From CAWEQO01 sp963811225 (GTDB taxonomy: Bacteria; Chloroflexota; Anaerolineae; Anaerolineales; Anaerolineaceae), in the NCBI GenBank assembly GCA_963811225.1, contig CAWEQO010000002.1, positions 434,001 to 498,000 of the forward strand: a DNA stretch of 64,000 bases, given 5' to 3'. Below the pieces are notes generated by a model. It did not search any database. It was given only the letters and a program-made list of their open reading frames with translations, and was not told the origin of the DNA. A program made the position numbers and the translations under genes. This document shows positions 17,464-25,956 of this stretch, piece by piece. Within the stretch, counting starts at the first letter, position 1. Each line of letters opens with the position of its first letter.

Positions 17464-18315
17464 ATGCAACCAAATAAACTGCCAACTAGTTTTCTTCCCG
17501 ATCAAATAGCTAAACTAAAACAAGAGGGCATAAAATCCTCGAACGATTTGTGGGTCTATGTGGACAATCATGGGATTGACGGACTCGCAAGATTACTGTG
17601 TATCGATAAAGATTTGTGCGGCGTGCTCTTATCCTGGCAGGTTCTGGAAGAGTATAAGACTGCTTCTTTCGCAGGGAGACATGCAGAAGCCCTTCGACAC
17701 GATCACAAGCAAAAAGGACGATTCCTCCGAGCCAAACTGCCAACCCGCATCTGGCAATCCTTTACGCACAACTGGCTCGAGATAGCGGTCTTTCTACTGC
17801 TGATGATACCGACAGTCAACATTCTTGCTGATATGCACATCAACCAACAGGTCTTCATCGCAAATCAAACATTGCCACCCTACCACATTCTCACGGATCA
17901 AGATTTTCACCCAAAGACACAGCGATTCATCTTTGGTAAGCAAGCGGTGCCAGAAGAAATCCAGGGGCATTACACTAATCAGGTGATCCGAAAAGGTAAA
18001 GTTATAAAATTATCCGATTTCAGCGAAGATCCGGTATCGGAAAACTGGGTATCAGGTTTGGATTATTCAGTGCTTACAGTTCAGGTCATTAATCTCAACA
18101 ATTTCCTTTTGAGAAAGGGTGAAGATGTAACCCTGGTGTTATCGCCAGGGAAAGCAAATAGCGATCAAGGAGATCAAATCCAAGCGCTTGCACTGGATAA
18201 AAAACTGGAAAACGACCAATACTGGCTCATCGTAGCAGTGAAGAATAACGACTTAAGCAAGCTCAGGGATGCTGTGAGCAACTCGTCTATTATGGTTATC
18301 CGCTCGTATAAGTAA
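17464..18315 (+). CDS. Membrane protein with SAF-like domain (AT-rich cassette gene 3)
   Basis: 283 residues. Residues 10-60 (LKQEGIKSSNDLWVYVDNHG and IDGLARLLCID) resemble helix-hairpin-helix DUF4332 segments. One membrane span follows (WLEIAVFLLLMIPTVNILA, about 103-121), then an extracytoplasmic part starting QQVFIANQTLPPYHILTDQD, typical of SAF domains (CpaB, pilus and antifreeze-like proteins) where a Pro-x-x-x-L turn binds ligands. No ribosome-binding site is obvious; TATGAT at 17450-17455 could make a nearly leaderless transcript. It closes the cassette; role unknown. Confidence 0.6.
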   Translation: MQPNKLPTSFLPDQIAKLKQEGIKSSNDLWVYVDNHGIDGLARLLCIDKDLCGVLLSWQVLEEYKTASFAGRHAEALRHDHKQKGRFLRAKLPTRIWQSFTHNWLEIAVFLLLMIPTVNILADMHINQQVFIANQTLPPYHILTDQDFHPKTQRFIFGKQAVPEEIQGHYTNQVIRKGKVIKLSDFSEDPVSENWVSGLDYSVLTVQVINLNNFLLRKGEDVTLVLSPGKANSDQGDQIQALALDKKLENDQYWLIVAVKNNDLSKLRDAVSNSSIMVIRSYK

Positions 18316-18643
18316 AATGGAAAGGAGTGCACAAGCAATAAAGCATTCCCACAACCCCTATAGCGCTGGATAATCTTCCCGGCCGACCTTACACAACGGT
18401 ACTTTTCCTAGCTTTCGATTGAAACATTGGCGCGGAACAAACTTAGCAAGTGGGACTACATGTGCCAGCGATAAGGGATTTCTTATGCATAAATTTCAAA
18501 GGAAGCATCGAGGGCGTAAAGTTTCTCCATCGTTTTGCACTGCTTTGCCAAATGATAATCGATGAACTTATAGACCCTGTTTTGGAAGCGGGCGGTAACT
18601 AGACCGCCCGCTTCGCTTTTGAGCCATTTATTCAGCCTAATAA
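18316..18643. other. Intergenic region at the right edge of the AT-rich cassette
   Basis: 328 bp. Apart from the terminator at 18585-18614 I see no gene, RNA or repeat. Composition returns to GC-rich after about 18590. Confidence 0.5.
18585..18614. terminator. Intrinsic terminator hairpin
   Basis: 12-bp perfect stem GAAGCGGGCGGT / ACCGCCCGCTTC with loop AACTAG, followed by GCTTTT. It lies between the cassette and the convergent coiled-coil gene. Confidence 0.8.
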
Positions 18644-19546
18644 TTATGGGGAGTGTGAACTCGAAGGGGCCTCCATCGTCGGGGTGTTGTGAGGCACGGG
18701 GGTGAAGGTCGGAGTGAAGTAGAGGGTGGGTGTCATTCGGTAGGCTGTAGGCGTGGGCGTCTCGGGCAGGCCGGCAGCCATTTGCGCCTGCGGCGAGAAG
18801 CCCTGGGCCATGCTGCTCCAGGCGTTCTCGAGGTCTTGGGCGGCCAGGAAGGGGTAGGCGGGCAGCTCCTCGCGGATCACGTCCATGCGGTTCATCCAGG
18901 TCGAGACCAGCGGCTGCTGGCTCTCAGGCGTCATCTCCAGCAGGGTGGTCAGCTCCTGGCGGGCGTTGTAAACGCTCAACTCGGCCTCGCCGTAATTGCT
19001 GCGGGCCAACAGGATGCGGGCCTGGTCGAGATACTGCATCGACCGCAGCAGTTGGATATCGCGCTCCAGCAGGGCAATCTGCGGATCGGGGACCTGCAAG
19101 GTCAGCAGCATTTCGGCCGCCTGGGTGGCGTTGTAGCTGCCGACGGCCTGCAAGCCGTCCAGCTGGAGCTGCATCTGCGAGAGCTCGTCGAGGGTCTGCT
19201 GCTGCTGGGCGAGGGCGGTGTTGAGGGTGTCGACGCGGCTGGTCAGCCCGGTCAGGGATTCGCGGTCGAAGGCGCGTTGGCTTTCCAGGTCGGAGAGTCG
19301 GGACTCAAACTGGCGCATCTGCCCGGCCTGCTGCCCCTGGCCGAGCGCCTGATCCGTCTCCAACTGATCCAGGCGGGCGGTGTTCGTGCGCGCCGGGCGC
19401 ACGGATTGCTGGTACAACAGGGTGAAACTAAAGTACACCAGCCCGGCCACGACGAGCCCGACGCTCAGCACGATCAGCAGTCCCAGCAGGGCGCGCAGCA
19501 GGGATTTGAGGGGGGCAGGTTGGGGGGGCTGTGGTTGATCGGTCAT
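18644..19546 (-). CDS. Membrane-anchored coiled-coil protein
   Basis: 300 residues. A short Pro-rich cytoplasmic N-terminus, one membrane helix (LLGLLIVLSVGLVVAGLVYF, about 17-36), a long coiled coil (residues 55-125, rich in Leu/Gln heptads such as LDQLETDQALGQGQQAGQM), a helical region and a Thr/Pro tail (TPTPTAYRMTPTLYFTPTFT). No catalytic motif. It is probably an envelope-structural protein. AGAGG precedes the ATG. A minus-strand TATAAT at 19667-19662, inside a CTCTCG...CGAGAG dyad, is its likely promoter. Confidence 0.7.
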   Translation of the reverse strand: MTDQPQPPQPAPLKSLLRALLGLLIVLSVGLVVAGLVYFSFTLLYQQSVRPARTNTARLDQLETDQALGQGQQAGQMRQFESRLSDLESQRAFDRESLTGLTSRVDTLNTALAQQQQTLDELSQMQLQLDGLQAVGSYNATQAAEMLLTLQVPDPQIALLERDIQLLRSMQYLDQARILLARSNYGEAELSVYNARQELTTLLEMTPESQQPLVSTWMNRMDVIREELPAYPFLAAQDLENAWSSMAQGFSPQAQMAAGLPETPTPTAYRMTPTLYFTPTFTPVPHNTPTMEAPSSSHSP

Positions 19547-19653
19547 GGAAAGCCTCTTTCTTTTTTATGGGATCGGATTAATCCAGGACGGTGGAAGTGG
19601 TATTGGCAGGCAACGTGATGGTGATCAGCGCCCGCCTTTGCGGGGGAAATGCG

Positions 19654-19679
19654 CTCTCGTCATTATAGTATAGCGAGAG
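19654..19679. promoter_or_regulatory. Dyad overlapping a leftward -10
   Basis: CTCTCG (19654-19659) and CGAGAG (19674-19679) flank a minus-strand TATAAT (19667-19662). Possible operator for the gene at 18644-19546. Confidence 0.35.
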
Positions 19680-19808
19680 TGGAGGCGGTTGGGCGGGCAA
19701 CATGAATTCAAGAGATTGGAAAGGGAGCAGCCGCTTTCCCTAAACAGGCGTACAATACGAGATGCAGATGAAAGGGGGGAGTCCTCGATACAATTCAGGA
19801 GATGCAGC

Positions 19809-20381
19809 ATGAAAAAGAGTTGGTTCGGGTTTGTTTGGTTTGCGTTGTTCGTACTGGCAATCGGCATTTCGGCGTGTTCGTCGACAGCAGCCGGTGCGAG
19901 CGTGCCGCCAACGGCAGAGCCGCTTCCCACGACCGAGGCCGTTTTCACCGATCCGTTCGCCTACTGCGCCGCAGTGGGGACGATCGATCATCCGGATGAA
20001 GGCTATACCGGCGAGGCTGTGCCGGTGGCGGTGATCGACGGTTTCAAGAAGGCGGCCGGGTTGGAGGATACGACCGAGCCGCTGGACCTGCTCCAGCAGA
20101 CGACCACCTGGCGCTGCATGGACGGGCAGGTGTACGCCTGTAACGTTGGGGCGAACCTGCCGTGCGATGCCAAGGCCAACACCGACAAGACGCCGACCGC
20201 CGAAATGAACGATTTCTGCGCTGCCAACCAGAATATGGACTATATCCCGATGGCCGTGACGGGTCACGAGACGGTCTACAACTGGCGCTGCAACGGCGCT
20301 TCGGCCGAGGTGGTGGATCAGTTTGCGCAGGTGGACCCGCGCGGATACGTGGCGGATATCTGGTATGCGGTAGCGCCGTAA
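19809..20381 (+). CDS. Putative lipoprotein with conserved cysteines
   Basis: 190 residues. The signal peptide ends in ISAC (Cys23), followed by a Thr/Pro linker. The mature domain has two similar halves, each with a WRC motif (TTTWRCMDGQVYAC and VYNWRCNGASAEV) and a preceding FC or YC segment, suggesting an internal duplication held by disulfides. GCCAANQN and CDAKANTDKTPTAEMNDFC are other Cys-containing stretches. Chloroflexota genomes often carry lipoproteins of this type with no known role. CAGGAG precedes the ATG; TACAAT at 19751-19756 is a possible -10. Confidence 0.7.
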   Translation: MKKSWFGFVWFALFVLAIGISACSSTAAGASVPPTAEPLPTTEAVFTDPFAYCAAVGTIDHPDEGYTGEAVPVAVIDGFKKAAGLEDTTEPLDLLQQTTTWRCMDGQVYACNVGANLPCDAKANTDKTPTAEMNDFCAANQNMDYIPMAVTGHETVYNWRCNGASAEVVDQFAQVDPRGYVADIWYAVAP

Positions 20382-20385
20382 AGAA

Positions 20386-20508
20386 GGGAGTAGGGAAAAG
20401 AGAGCAGAGAACAGGGAAAAGAGAACAGAGAACAGGGAGTAGGGAGTAGTCGGAAGGACTACTCTCCGTTCTCTACTCTCTCTTCTCTTCTTTCTACTCC
20501 CTTTTTTA
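20386..20508. terminator. Imperfect inverted repeat of the AGAGAGCAG family
   Basis: Purine-rich left arm with a tandemly duplicated AGAGAACAGGGA-type unit faces a pyrimidine-rich right arm; the centre (GTAGTC, GGAA, GGACTAC) is tight. It separates the lipoprotein from murJ, ending just before the murJ -10 element. Confidence 0.65.
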
Positions 20509-20513
20509 CGAGG

Positions 20514-20529
20514 TATAATTCGCCCCATG
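20514..20529 (+). promoter_or_regulatory. -10 element abutting murJ ATG (leaderless)
   Basis: TATAAT 20514-20519 then TCGCCCC and ATG 20527; predicted leader is one base. Confidence 0.6.
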
Positions 20530-22101
20530 GAATCCCAATCCTCCGCCAACCGACAGATCGCGCGGGCCGCCGGAACGGTGATGATGGCGTTCGTGCTCAG
20601 CAACCTGATGGGGCTGGCGCGCAGCATCGTGATCTACCGGGCGTTCGGCACCGGGGCCGAGCTGGATGCGTTCAACGCCGCCAACCGGGTGGCGGAGCTG
20701 CTGTTCAACCTGATGGCGGGGGGCGCGCTGGGTTCGGCCTTTATCCCGACCTTCACCGGGCTGCTGGCGAAGGACGAGAAGCACAACGCCTGGCGGCTGG
20801 CCTCGTCAATCGCCAACCTGCTGATCGTGGCGCTGGCGCTGGTCAGTGCGCTGGCGGCGGTGTTCGCCCCGCAGGTGGTGCGCTACGGGCTGTTCGTGCT
20901 GGATCCGTCGCAGAACGTGCAGCAAGAGGCGTTGACGACGCTGCTGCTGCGCGTGCTGCTGCCGACGGTGGTAGTCTTCGGCCTGAGCGGACTGGTGATG
21001 GGTGTGTTGAACGCGCACCAGATCTTCCTGATCCCGGCGGTGGCCCCGGCGATGTACTCGTTCGGGATGATCGTGGGGGTGCTGGTGTTCCCCAAGGAGT
21101 GGGGCATCCTGCGGCTGGCGTACGGAGCGCTGGCGGGCTCAGTCCTGCACCTGCTGGTGCAGCTGCCGAACCTGTTTCGGCTGAAAGGCCGCTTCACGCT
21201 CTCGCTGGGCCTGGGTAACCCGCTGGTGGGCGAGGTCGCCCGGCTGATGGGACCGCGCCTGCTGGGGGTGGCCGTGGTGCAGCTGAACTTCCTGGTCAAC
21301 ACGATCATCGCCCTGAGCCTGCCGGCGGGCAGCGTCTCGTCGATCACGGTGGCGTTCAGCCTGATGCTGATGCCGCAGATGGCGATTGCCCAATCGATCG
21401 CGATCGCGGCCATGCCGACCTTCTCGACCCAGGTGGCGGTGGGCCGCATCCGCGAGATGCGCGCCTCACTGGCGGCGACGCTGCGCTGGGTGCTGCTGCT
21501 GTCGCTGCCCGCCTCGGTTGGGCTGATCCTGCTGCGCGAACCGATCATCCAGATGCTGTACCGAAACCAGGTGTTCGACGAGCGCTCGGTGCAGCTGGTG
21601 TCGTGGGCGCTGCTGTGGTATGCGGCCGGGCTGGTTGGGCACTCGCTGGTGGAGATCCTGTCGCGGGCGTTCTACGCCTTGCACGACACGCGCACCCCGG
21701 TCACGGTGGGGGTGATCGCCATGAGCCTGAACGTGGTCTTCAGCCTGGGGTTTGCGCGGCTGTTCAGCGCCATCGGTTGGCTGCCGCACGGCGGGCTGGC
21801 CTTGGCCAACTCGCTGGCGACGTTTATCGAGATGGTTGGGCTGCTGTTCATGATGCGGCGCAAGCTGGGTGGGCTGGAAGGCGGCGTGATCCTGAAAGCA
21901 GTCGCCAAGGCCGGGCTGGCGGCGGCGGGCATGACGGCGGCGCTGTGGCTGTGGAGCGGACAGGCGAGCAGCCTGCCGGCTGCGGTGACGGCCCTGGGCG
22001 GCGTGGCGCTTGGCGGCGTGGTGTTCGCCGGGCTGCTGGTGGCGCTGCGAGTACCCGAGGTGAACCAGGGGATTGCGCTGGTGCGTTCGAGGCTGGGGTA
22101 A
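20527..22101 (+). CDS. murJ: Lipid II flippase MurJ
   Basis: 524 residues with about 14 hydrophobic segments, the MOP-superfamily layout. Family signatures visible include the N-terminal FVLSNLMGLARSIVIYRAFG, the NAANRVAELLFNLMAGGALG loop (MurJ's D-x-F-x-A-N-R-I-P-x-x-L-R-R equivalent) and SAFIPTFTGLL. It flips the peptidoglycan precursor lipid II across the membrane. The family Arg-rich cavity motif is only partly kept, so a related O-antigen/teichoic flippase is possible but less likely. It appears to be monocistronic with a leaderless promoter and a 36-bp hairpin terminator. Confidence 0.88.
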   Translation: MESQSSANRQIARAAGTVMMAFVLSNLMGLARSIVIYRAFGTGAELDAFNAANRVAELLFNLMAGGALGSAFIPTFTGLLAKDEKHNAWRLASSIANLLIVALALVSALAAVFAPQVVRYGLFVLDPSQNVQQEALTTLLLRVLLPTVVVFGLSGLVMGVLNAHQIFLIPAVAPAMYSFGMIVGVLVFPKEWGILRLAYGALAGSVLHLLVQLPNLFRLKGRFTLSLGLGNPLVGEVARLMGPRLLGVAVVQLNFLVNTIIALSLPAGSVSSITVAFSLMLMPQMAIAQSIAIAAMPTFSTQVAVGRIREMRASLAATLRWVLLLSLPASVGLILLREPIIQMLYRNQVFDERSVQLVSWALLWYAAGLVGHSLVEILSRAFYALHDTRTPVTVGVIAMSLNVVFSLGFARLFSAIGWLPHGGLALANSLATFIEMVGLLFMMRRKLGGLEGGVILKAVAKAGLAAAGMTAALWLWSGQASSLPAAVTALGGVALGGVVFAGLLVALRVPEVNQGIALVRSRLG

Positions 22102-22111
22102 GACCTGAAGG

Positions 22112-22188
22112 GCGCAGGCGCTGATAAGCATAAAAGAAGACCAAGGGAAATGCCCTTGGTCTTCTTTTATGCTTATCAGCGCCTGCGC
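22112..22188. terminator. 36-bp perfect hairpin between convergent genes
   Basis: Arms 22112-22147 and 22153-22188 pair perfectly around AAATG, between the converging murJ and CPBP protease genes. Confidence 0.85.
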
Positions 22189-22196
22189 GCCCTGCG

Positions 22197-23033
22197 TCAG
22201 GAGGCATAGGCACGCTTCTCGACTGCGGAGGCCAACTCGACCGAGGCCAGGTGGATCAGGATATCCAGGCTGAAGTGCGCCAGCATGGCGGCTTCCAGGC
22301 CGTAGCGCATGAACAGGTAGCCGCAGACGAGGCCGGGAATGCCGTTGAGCACCAGGGCGCGGGTCACAACCACCGGCGTCAGTTTGGTCAGCGCGGCAGT
22401 GGCGGGCAGGTGGCCGGCTCCGAACAGCAGCGCCGACAGGATGTTCGCCAGCCAGAAGGCTCCCAGGGCGGGTAGACCGGCAGGGGACTTCCAAAGCAGG
22501 CCGAGCAGCCAGACCAGCCCGCTCATCACGAACAGCCGCAGCAGGATCTCTTCGTCGATGCCGCCGTAGAAGCAGGCCAGGACGCGCTTCCAGAAGGGCA
22601 GCCGCCCATCCATGCCGGACAGCGCCTGGGGAATGCGGGTCCGGAAGTAACCGTATTCGAGCGCCAGCATGACGATCCCGGCGGCCAGTCCCAGCAGAAG
22701 CGAGGGCAGCAGCATGGCCTGGATCAGGCCCATGACCGGGCGGCCTTCGATGGCGGCCTGCAGGATGGGCGCACCCAGCCCGACTTGTTTGCCCGCCAGC
22801 AGCCCGAGGAAGGCGGCCACCGCAACCAGCACGACGCTCTGCAGTACGCTGATCAGGAGCAGCACGGGCAAAGGCAGGCTGCGCTTGCGCTCGGTTCCCT
22901 CAGCGCTCGAAGCTTTTTTCATCATCTCCATCGCCTGCGGATTCATCGACAAGGCGTATGGCAAGACAGCCGCGGCGCCAAGGATACCGGCGCCAAGCAA
23001 GATAAAGAAAAGGGTCCAGGGAAAGTTAGACAT
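22197..23033 (-). CDS. CPBP family intramembrane metalloprotease
   Basis: 278 residues with about eight hydrophobic segments. Motif 1 EEILLR (Glu161, Glu162, Arg166) and motif 2 LFGAGHLP (His near residue 219) are the CPBP/Abi catalytic residues, as in the CAAX prenyl protease Rce1. Substrate unknown; bacterial members process peptides or confer bacteriocin self-immunity. AGGAG precedes the ATG. It starts 10 bp after the stop of an HTH regulator gene, so the two form an operon and the regulator probably controls it. Confidence 0.85.
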   Translation of the reverse strand: MSNFPWTLFFILLGAGILGAAAVLPYALSMNPQAMEMMKKASSAEGTERKRSLPLPVLLLISVLQSVVLVAVAAFLGLLAGKQVGLGAPILQAAIEGRPVMGLIQAMLLPSLLLGLAAGIVMLALEYGYFRTRIPQALSGMDGRLPFWKRVLACFYGGIDEEILLRLFVMSGLVWLLGLLWKSPAGLPALGAFWLANILSALLFGAGHLPATAALTKLTPVVVTRALVLNGIPGLVCGYLFMRYGLEAAMLAHFSLDILIHLASVELASAVEKRAYAS

Positions 23034-23043
23034 GGTGATACTC

Positions 23044-23643
23044 CTATCGGTCGTTCGTGCCGTCTGATTCGTCAGAATTGGCCGGCATCATGATGGTGGA
23101 AAACAGCCGCTTTTTGCGGTCTGCAGAAGGTTCCAGGTTTATAAAGGGCAGGAGCGCCTGATTGAGTGCCTGCACAAACTCGACGAACTCGGCGTCCGTG
23201 AGGAACAGCGCCAGGGTGTGGTAGCCAACCCCATCGGCGGCCATATCCCGCGCGCCCTCGTCCCGGCTGTTGAGATAGCCGGAGAATTCGCCCAGCTGGT
23301 TCAAGAGGAAGCTGAGGAAGTAGCGCATGTGGTCGTCCCGGCTCATGCGGTTGAAGGCGTCCAGCGCCTCTTCATCGGCGATCAGCTGGCGCTGGTAAGC
23401 CGTGTTCAGCACGTACACCTTTTCCAGCGTGCCGCGCACGGGGCGTTCCTCGGCGACTGCCAGCAGCTCGCCGTTCGCCAGACGGTTAATGTGGCGGTAC
23501 AGGGTGGCCTGGGGCACGTCGCTCATTCGCTCGGCCATCTGCTGGGGGGTCATGCCCTGGCTGCCGGACAGCAGGGTGAGGATACGCATGCGCACCGGGT
23601 GCATGGCGAGGTCCATCAATTCTTTGGTTGGGTTTTTGCTCAT
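23044..23643 (-). CDS. Winged helix-turn-helix transcriptional regulator (ArsR/PadR-like)
   Basis: 199 residues. Residues 8-75 form a winged HTH (MDLAMHPVRMRILTLLSGSQ, GMTPQQMAERMSDVPQATLY, RHINRLANGELL). The C-terminal 120 residues are helical and probably dimerise or bind a ligand (a layout seen in HTH_20 proteins). It is first gene of a two-gene operon with the CPBP protease. Two identical 14-bp palindromes upstream (23656 and 23687) are its likely own operators. Confidence 0.8.
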   Translation of the reverse strand: MSKNPTKELMDLAMHPVRMRILTLLSGSQGMTPQQMAERMSDVPQATLYRHINRLANGELLAVAEERPVRGTLEKVYVLNTAYQRQLIADEEALDAFNRMSRDDHMRYFLSFLLNQLGEFSGYLNSRDEGARDMAADGVGYHTLALFLTDAEFVEFVQALNQALLPFINLEPSADRKKRLFSTIMMPANSDESDGTNDR

Positions 23644-23655
23644 TTATCTCAATCC

Positions 23656-23700
23656 TGATTATATTATCAAATACGATACTATAATATGATTATATTATCA
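23656..23700. promoter_or_regulatory. Twin 14-bp operators of the HTH-CPBP operon
   Basis: TGATTATATTATCA occurs exactly twice (23656-23669 and 23687-23700), 31 bp apart (three helical turns), in AT-rich DNA directly upstream of the regulator. Each is nearly palindromic and each overlaps a minus-strand TATAAT. Confidence 0.6.
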
Positions 23701-23765
23701 TTTATGGGAATGTAAAGGGGGAAATGAGGGAATTTTTGCAACTGCTCAAGCGGCGGCGGTTTGTG

Positions 23766-23862
23766 GGAGAAGAGAACAGAGAACAGGGAATAGGGAGCAG
23801 GGGGCAGGGGCTTTGACTGCTCTCTGTTCTCTTCTCTCTGTTCTCTTTTCCCCACTCCCTTT
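23766..23862. repeat. Imperfect inverted repeat of the AGAGAGCAG family
   Basis: Left arm rich in AGAGAACAGAGAACAGGG faces a right arm with CTGCTCTCTGTTCTCTTC. It lies between the divergent HTH and dtd genes and ends at the dtd -10 element, so it is not at a gene end and is not simply a terminator. Confidence 0.6.
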
Positions 23863-23865
23863 AGG

Positions 23866-23899
23866 TATAATTTCCTAAAACCATGGAGGGTAACCAATG
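23866..23899 (+). promoter_or_regulatory. dtd promoter and ribosome-binding site
   Basis: TATAAT 23866-23871 predicts a start near 23878, giving a 19-nt leader with GGAGG before ATG 23897; this gene is a conventional contrast to the leaderless ones. Confidence 0.6.
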
Positions 23900-24334
23900 C
23901 GAGCAGTCGTGCAGCGGGTCTGCAGGGGCCGCGTGACCGTCGAAGAGCGAGCCATAGCCGAGATCGGCCTGGGCTATGTGATCCTGCTGGGGGTCGGGCC
24001 GGACGACAGCGAGGAAAACGCCCGGGCGCTGGCGCGCAAGATCGCCAACCTGCGCGTCTTCCAGGACGAGCAGGGCAAGATGAACCGGTCGGTGCTGGAC
24101 GTGAAAGGGGCGGCCATCGTCGTCTCGCAGTTCACCCTGTACGCCGACACCCGCCGCGGCAACCGCCCCTCCTTCACGGAGGCCGCGCCGCCTGAAATCG
24201 CCCGGCCCCTGGCGGACCGCTTCGCCGAACTACTGGTCGAGCAGGGTGTGCCGACTCAAACCGGCGAGTTTGGCGCGCACATGCTAGTGGAGATCGAGAA
24301 CGACGGCCCGGTGACGATCCTGTTTGAGATGTAA
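23897..24334 (+). CDS. dtd: D-aminoacyl-tRNA deacylase
   Basis: 145 residues, exactly the family length. MRAVVQRVCRGRVTVEE, VSQFTLYADTRRGNRPSF (the conserved SQFTL-adenosine-binding motif) and the C-terminal TGEFGAHMLVEIENDGPVTI (the GAxMxVxxxNxGPVT motif) are all present. It hydrolyses D-aminoacyl-tRNAs and mischarged Gly-tRNA-Ala in the cytosol, recycling tRNA. Start 23897 is fixed by GGAGG upstream and by homology. Confidence 0.95.
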   Translation: MRAVVQRVCRGRVTVEERAIAEIGLGYVILLGVGPDDSEENARALARKIANLRVFQDEQGKMNRSVLDVKGAAIVVSQFTLYADTRRGNRPSFTEAAPPEIARPLADRFAELLVEQGVPTQTGEFGAHMLVEIENDGPVTILFEM

Positions 24335-24388
24335 TAAACAGAGCGCAGCCAAAGCTTCCCTCTGTTCCCAACACTCCGCACTCGGTTT

Positions 24389-25154
24389 TTAAAGGATCCG
24401 CCGGATCACTTCCTTCACAAACGCCACCGTCTCGGGATAGGTCTGCTCGGGGTCGACATCCTCCCGGTAGTCTTCGCGCCACTGCCACGCCCGGCGGATC
24501 AAGGCAGCCTGCTCGGGCAGCTCTTGCACGGCCCACTCCATGGCCGCGCGCTTCGACGCCTGCTCCCCACTGCGCAGGGCGTACAGCGCCCGGCACATGG
24601 TCAGGATGGCGTAACCCTGGTAGGGTCTTGACCCGCGCGTGTGCTCGATCCAATCGCCCCACTCCAGCGCCTGCCGCCGCACCGCCGCGACGAACTCTTC
24701 CTTGCTGACCGGCTCAATGATCTCCTGCGGCAGCGGGCCGTAAAGGGTCTGGCTCTGCTCGCGCACAAAGTACCAGTTCAACAGCCAGTCGGCGCCCGCT
24801 TCCTTGAAGTGGAACGGCTCGCCCGGGCTGACGATGGCGATCCGGCTCGGACTTCCACTTGAACGTCCGCAGCGCATCCAGCGAGATGTAGGCGATCTCG
24901 ATCCGGTCGTCCCAGGCGGGATGCGCTTTCTTGACCGCCGCGTGCAGCCCGTCCAGCCGCTCAAACTGCGCCTCGTCGACCCCCTCGCGCACCGCCGCCA
25001 TCAGGTCGATGTCGCTGACCTCGAGATCGAAGTCCCCCCAGGCCAGCGAGCCGAACAGATACAGACCCACGAACTGCTCGCCCAGCACGGCCTGCATGCC
25101 GGAGAGCAGCTCTTCCAGGATTTGATTGACCTCTGGATATGGGGTTGGGTTCAA
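24389..25154 (-). pseudogene. Nucleotidyltransferase (ANT(3'')/AadA-like), frameshifted
   Basis: The N-terminal half has the NT-superfamily motif LFGSLAWGDFDLEVSDIDLM (GS, then DxD) and ends at FKWKS; the C-terminal half (SRIAIVSPGEPFHFKEAGA to VKEVIRRIL) is in the next frame and resembles the DUF4111 helical domain of aminoglycoside adenylyltransferases. Length is 3n+1 (255 codons), fitting one extra base near 24848. The family adenylylates small molecules; whether this one acts on an antibiotic is unknown. Start TTG 25154 is preceded by GAGG. Confidence 0.7.
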
Positions 25155-25194
25155 CGTGCCTCTTTAAGATCCAGCGATGTCACCAGTAAAAGGA

Positions 25195-25950
25195 CTACTC
25201 CCCGATTCTCTTCCACAGGACCGTATCGACCTGGACTGCCCAGGCCCCCGCAGCCAGCAGCGCCTCCCCATCCTCCAGCCGGTATACCCCGCATCCGGCG
25301 ATGACCGGCAGGCCGATCTTGTGGGCGGCGCGCACACCCGCCAGGGCCAGCGGGAACAGCGCCGGGCCGTACAGCCGCCCGGTCACCACCCGGCCATCCT
25401 GCCCGGGCAGCGAGCCGCGCGGCCCGCTTAGGCTGATCGCGCTGGCCCCGGTATAGGGCAGCTCCATCAGCCACTCCGCGCCCGCCTCGGTCGCCGGGAC
25501 GTTCACCACCACCGGCAGCTCCACCCCGGTCGCCGCCACCAGCCCCAGGGCATCCTGCGGGGTAGACCCCGGTGGGATGCTCAGTTCCACCGCTGTCACC
25601 CCGTCTTGACCCTCCAGCATCTCCACCATCCGGCTGACCTCGTCGGGCGTTTGAGCGAGGAGGTGCACCCAGACCGGCGCCTGCGAGCGCGCCCAGCGCT
25701 GGCGGTTCTCGTTCAGGATCGAGCGCAGGCCGGGGTTCGGCAGCCCGGTGTGCAGCAGGCAGCCGCCGGGGTAGCGCAGCAGCGCTCGTTCCTCGGCCGG
25801 GGAGCGCCGCCGCAGGCTGATCGGGTTGGTGACGAAAGCGCCCAACTCCACCGGCCACGACCAGCCTCGCGGAGATCGGAACCCCAGCGACCCGGCCGCG
25901 TTCATCCAGGGCGAGTTGAGCGTCAGGTCCTGGCGGGTAATGGTGTCCAT
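25195..25950 (-). CDS. Dihydroorotate dehydrogenase-like FMN protein
   Basis: 251 residues, shorter than PyrD (about 300). Similarities to class 1 DHODs: SPWMNAAGSLGF (N-PW-NASG motif), LGAFVTNPIS, a GLPNPGL segment, the late LPVIAGCGVYRLEDGEALLA (FMN phosphate-binding GGI-GCGV motif), and GAWAVQVDTVLW. The active-site Cys/Ser loop of true DHODs is not evident, so the substrate may differ. It is the third gene of an operon with a PyrK-like subunit and a PIG-L deacetylase, six bp after the latter. Confidence 0.65.
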   Translation of the reverse strand: MDTITRQDLTLNSPWMNAAGSLGFRSPRGWSWPVELGAFVTNPISLRRRSPAEERALLRYPGGCLLHTGLPNPGLRSILNENRQRWARSQAPVWVHLLAQTPDEVSRMVEMLEGQDGVTAVELSIPPGSTPQDALGLVAATGVELPVVVNVPATEAGAEWLMELPYTGASAISLSGPRGSLPGQDGRVVTGRLYGPALFPLALAGVRAAHKIGLPVIAGCGVYRLEDGEALLAAGAWAVQVDTVLWKRIGE

Positions 25951-25956
25951 CCTGCC

